DNA of 64,000 nt from Castanea sativa (Eukaryota > Streptophyta > Magnoliopsida > Fagales > Fagaceae), in the NCBI RefSeq assembly GCF_040712315.1, contig NC_134018.1:42037335-42101334 (forward strand), in the 5' to 3' direction. The notes under the pieces were generated by a model. It had not been told where the DNA came from, made no database searches, and worked only from the letters and a program-made list of their open reading frames with translations. Position 1 is the first letter of the stretch; each line of letters starts with the position of its first letter. Shown here piece by piece: positions 62,238-64,000 of the stretch. Both the position numbers and the translations under genes were made by a program.

Positions 62238-63426
62238 CTATTTTGGTCTATATGTGCTCTCAATTTGATGCTCAAAGTCGTAATATATAGCATTTGGAAG
62301 CTTAAAAACATGCTTTCCTAAATATGGGCCTGTTAAAGCATTGAAATGGCTGCTTATAACACCTGTTATACGGAAGCCATCCTTTTGCATTACTGCCCTT
62401 CGTCTTGAAAAGTAATCACAACTATCCATATGCACTTCATCGTCTGACCTGCACAAGTGCTGACCATTTAAACTCACAGCATAGGTGGCATCAAATATAA
62501 ATACAATTTCAAACTACTGTACTCTCAACTAAGCAGAAAGATAGATGGTTATCGAAGCAGACTGAAGATATTTTATAGGCATACTCCATTGGAGATACAT
62601 CTGCAGCTACTACTAAATTATGGGTTCAAATCTTCTCGTGTCATAAATATCACATAGCACATGGGAGACTCCAAGGTCTTTCAAATTTTTATGATCATAT
62701 CATATACTCAAGTAACTCAACAATTAAATAAATCAAACCTATGAATATCCTCTGAAAACACATTGGAATAAGACTATAAGAGTGTTGCAATCACCAAATC
62801 CATTTGAATGGTCCAAAGATGTCTATCGGGAACAAGGCTTCCAAAAGAAACCAAAAGGGTGCAGCTCTAACGCTTATATCTTTCTCAAAACAGCCAGTTT
62901 ACTTTAAAATTAAGTATCGACTCCTCAAAACTACACATAATGCAGAACAGCATCACGTGGAAATTCATAGCATTGTAGAAAGAAGACTATATGACAACAA
63001 GTACCAGATGACAATAAAAATTAGAAACAGAAAAATTATTGTATGTGGGACATATTGAGCAGAAAACATTCTTTACATTTTAAAAAGCAGGTAATTAGCA
63101 ATTTCACATATAGAGTTTAAACAAAGGAATATAATAATAATACCTCATTATCAATGACGCCCAACCACTGAATCCTGTAGAAATAAGATGCTCTACAGTG
63201 GCATTTTGTTCTCTTGCAGACTTTCTTGTCAACAAAATTAAAGGCCACCCACTAGCTTGAAGTTTCATGTATAATCTAAGGATAAGTAGGTGCTTCAGGT
63301 GCTTAGCCTCTTCGACACAATCACTACAACCAAACTGATCAAATCTGTGTTCCAGGCAATCATTTTTGTCTCGAGTGATATATAACAATGGTAAATGAAG
63401 ATAGGAAAGGCATTGCATACAATGTG
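62238..63426 (-). CDS. HAD subfamily IIIB acid-phosphatase-like protein, 3' part
   Basis: Two minus-strand exons, 63426-63144 and 62448-62238, join in phase across a GT-AG intron. The 5' part must lie beyond the window or in unrecognised exons above 63430. The peptide contains [20 protein letters not shown], then [53 protein letters not shown] and [17 protein letters not shown], ending YRPK. This order resembles plant HAD subfamily IIIB acid phosphatases (vegetative-storage-protein relatives, At2g39920 group). The first HAD Asp motif should be in the missing part, so activity cannot be judged. It ends tail-to-tail with the Myb/SANT-like gene. Confidence 0.65.
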
Positions 63427-64000
63427 CTAGACTAGGAGTTAATCAAAAGTTGGTGTAATGAAATATTTGAACTTGTACACTGGAGTGTCAAACTGATTTC
63501 AGCAGAAGAAAGGACTTTTTTTATTTCTAATATTTATTTTCTAGGGTAATGATACATAGATGGACACATAGATTTTACTCGAAGAAATGTGGATGGCAAT
63601 GGAAATGCACATCGAATTTAAATAAGTTGATTTACTATTTCCATTTTCCAGTGTACATATTCTCCCTTAAAAAACTTTGGCAATAGTATGAAAAACCATT
63701 CCAATCAAAGTAAAAACATAAGGAAGGTGACTAACAAATCTTAAATGAATTTGGTTTTAATGCTCCCTGCATCAGGGACGTATAAGAAATATACTTAAAA
63801 GAAAGAAAAAAAAGTGGGTTGGGGGGGGGGGGGGTGTTAATGAGATGTGAGGTAAAGGAAGGGTGGAACTTCAGTCTCCTTTTTGATCAGTGAACTTCAG
63901 TTTTTAATGTCAAATAATTGTACAAGATGAAAGATGTCTTTTTCTTTAGGAGACTTATGACTGACATGAATGGAAACCTTAGGAAACCAACTTGCCCATT
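63427..64000. other. Probable intron of the HAD-like gene running out of the window
   Basis: No exon is recognised on the minus strand. It holds a 14-G run near 63820-63833 and AT-rich sequence. Confidence 0.45.

Overview
This is a plant nuclear window. It is AT-rich, its genes are split by GT-AG introns, and every recognisable protein has its closest known relatives in flowering plants. The gaps are filled with poly-A/T runs, microsatellites, small inverted-repeat elements and LTR retrotransposon sequence. A woody eudicot (perhaps Fagales-like) is my guess from general look only; nothing here fixes the species.

Layout. 1.4-4.9 kb (+): a four-exon nucleotide-sugar/triose-phosphate-type transporter. 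7.0-9.4 kb (-): PCNA with an unusual C-terminal tail of about 60 residues, behind a promoter with three E2F-type sites and a telo box. 11.7-13.6 kb (-): a two-LIM-domain actin-bundling protein of the WLIM2 type. 14.5-18.9 kb: repeat-rich, with a decayed RNase H fragment and a truncated copy of the TTI2-like gene that lies 31 kb further on. 18.95-30.63 kb: one complete Ty3/gypsy element of the Tat lineage, with 754-bp LTRs differing at only two sites, a 5-bp target duplication, broken gag-pol frames, a 151-bp tandem array and a spliced antisense gene. 31.9-34.4 kb (-): a broken F-box/LRR/FBD gene. 35.1-46.3 kb: nested DNA transposons, including one with long inverted arms carrying an NB-ARC resistance-gene fragment, then degenerate repeats, a copia remnant and two fold-back elements. 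47.1-52.6 kb (+): a TTI2-like gene whose promoter and first exon are duplicated in tandem, and whose fourth intron holds an inverted copy of the 5' end of the next gene. 54.1-55.3 kb (+): that next gene, a single-exon GH17 beta-1,3-glucanase-like protein with an altered acid/base motif. 57.5-61.1 kb (+): a gene with two Myb/SANT-like domains. 62.2-63.4 kb (-): the 3' part of a HAD subfamily IIIB acid-phosphatase-like gene that runs off the window.

How it fits together. The genes are ordinary, unlinked plant genes and not a pathway cluster; PCNA and TTI2 both touch genome maintenance but nothing shows co-regulation. The most notable content is the local rearrangement: gene fragments moved between the 16-17 kb, 42-44 kb, 46.7-50 kb and 54 kb intervals, sometimes flanked by direct repeats. 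The Tat element with its antisense gene and tandem array is the most self-contained system here. No CRISPR, operon or microbial defence structure is present.
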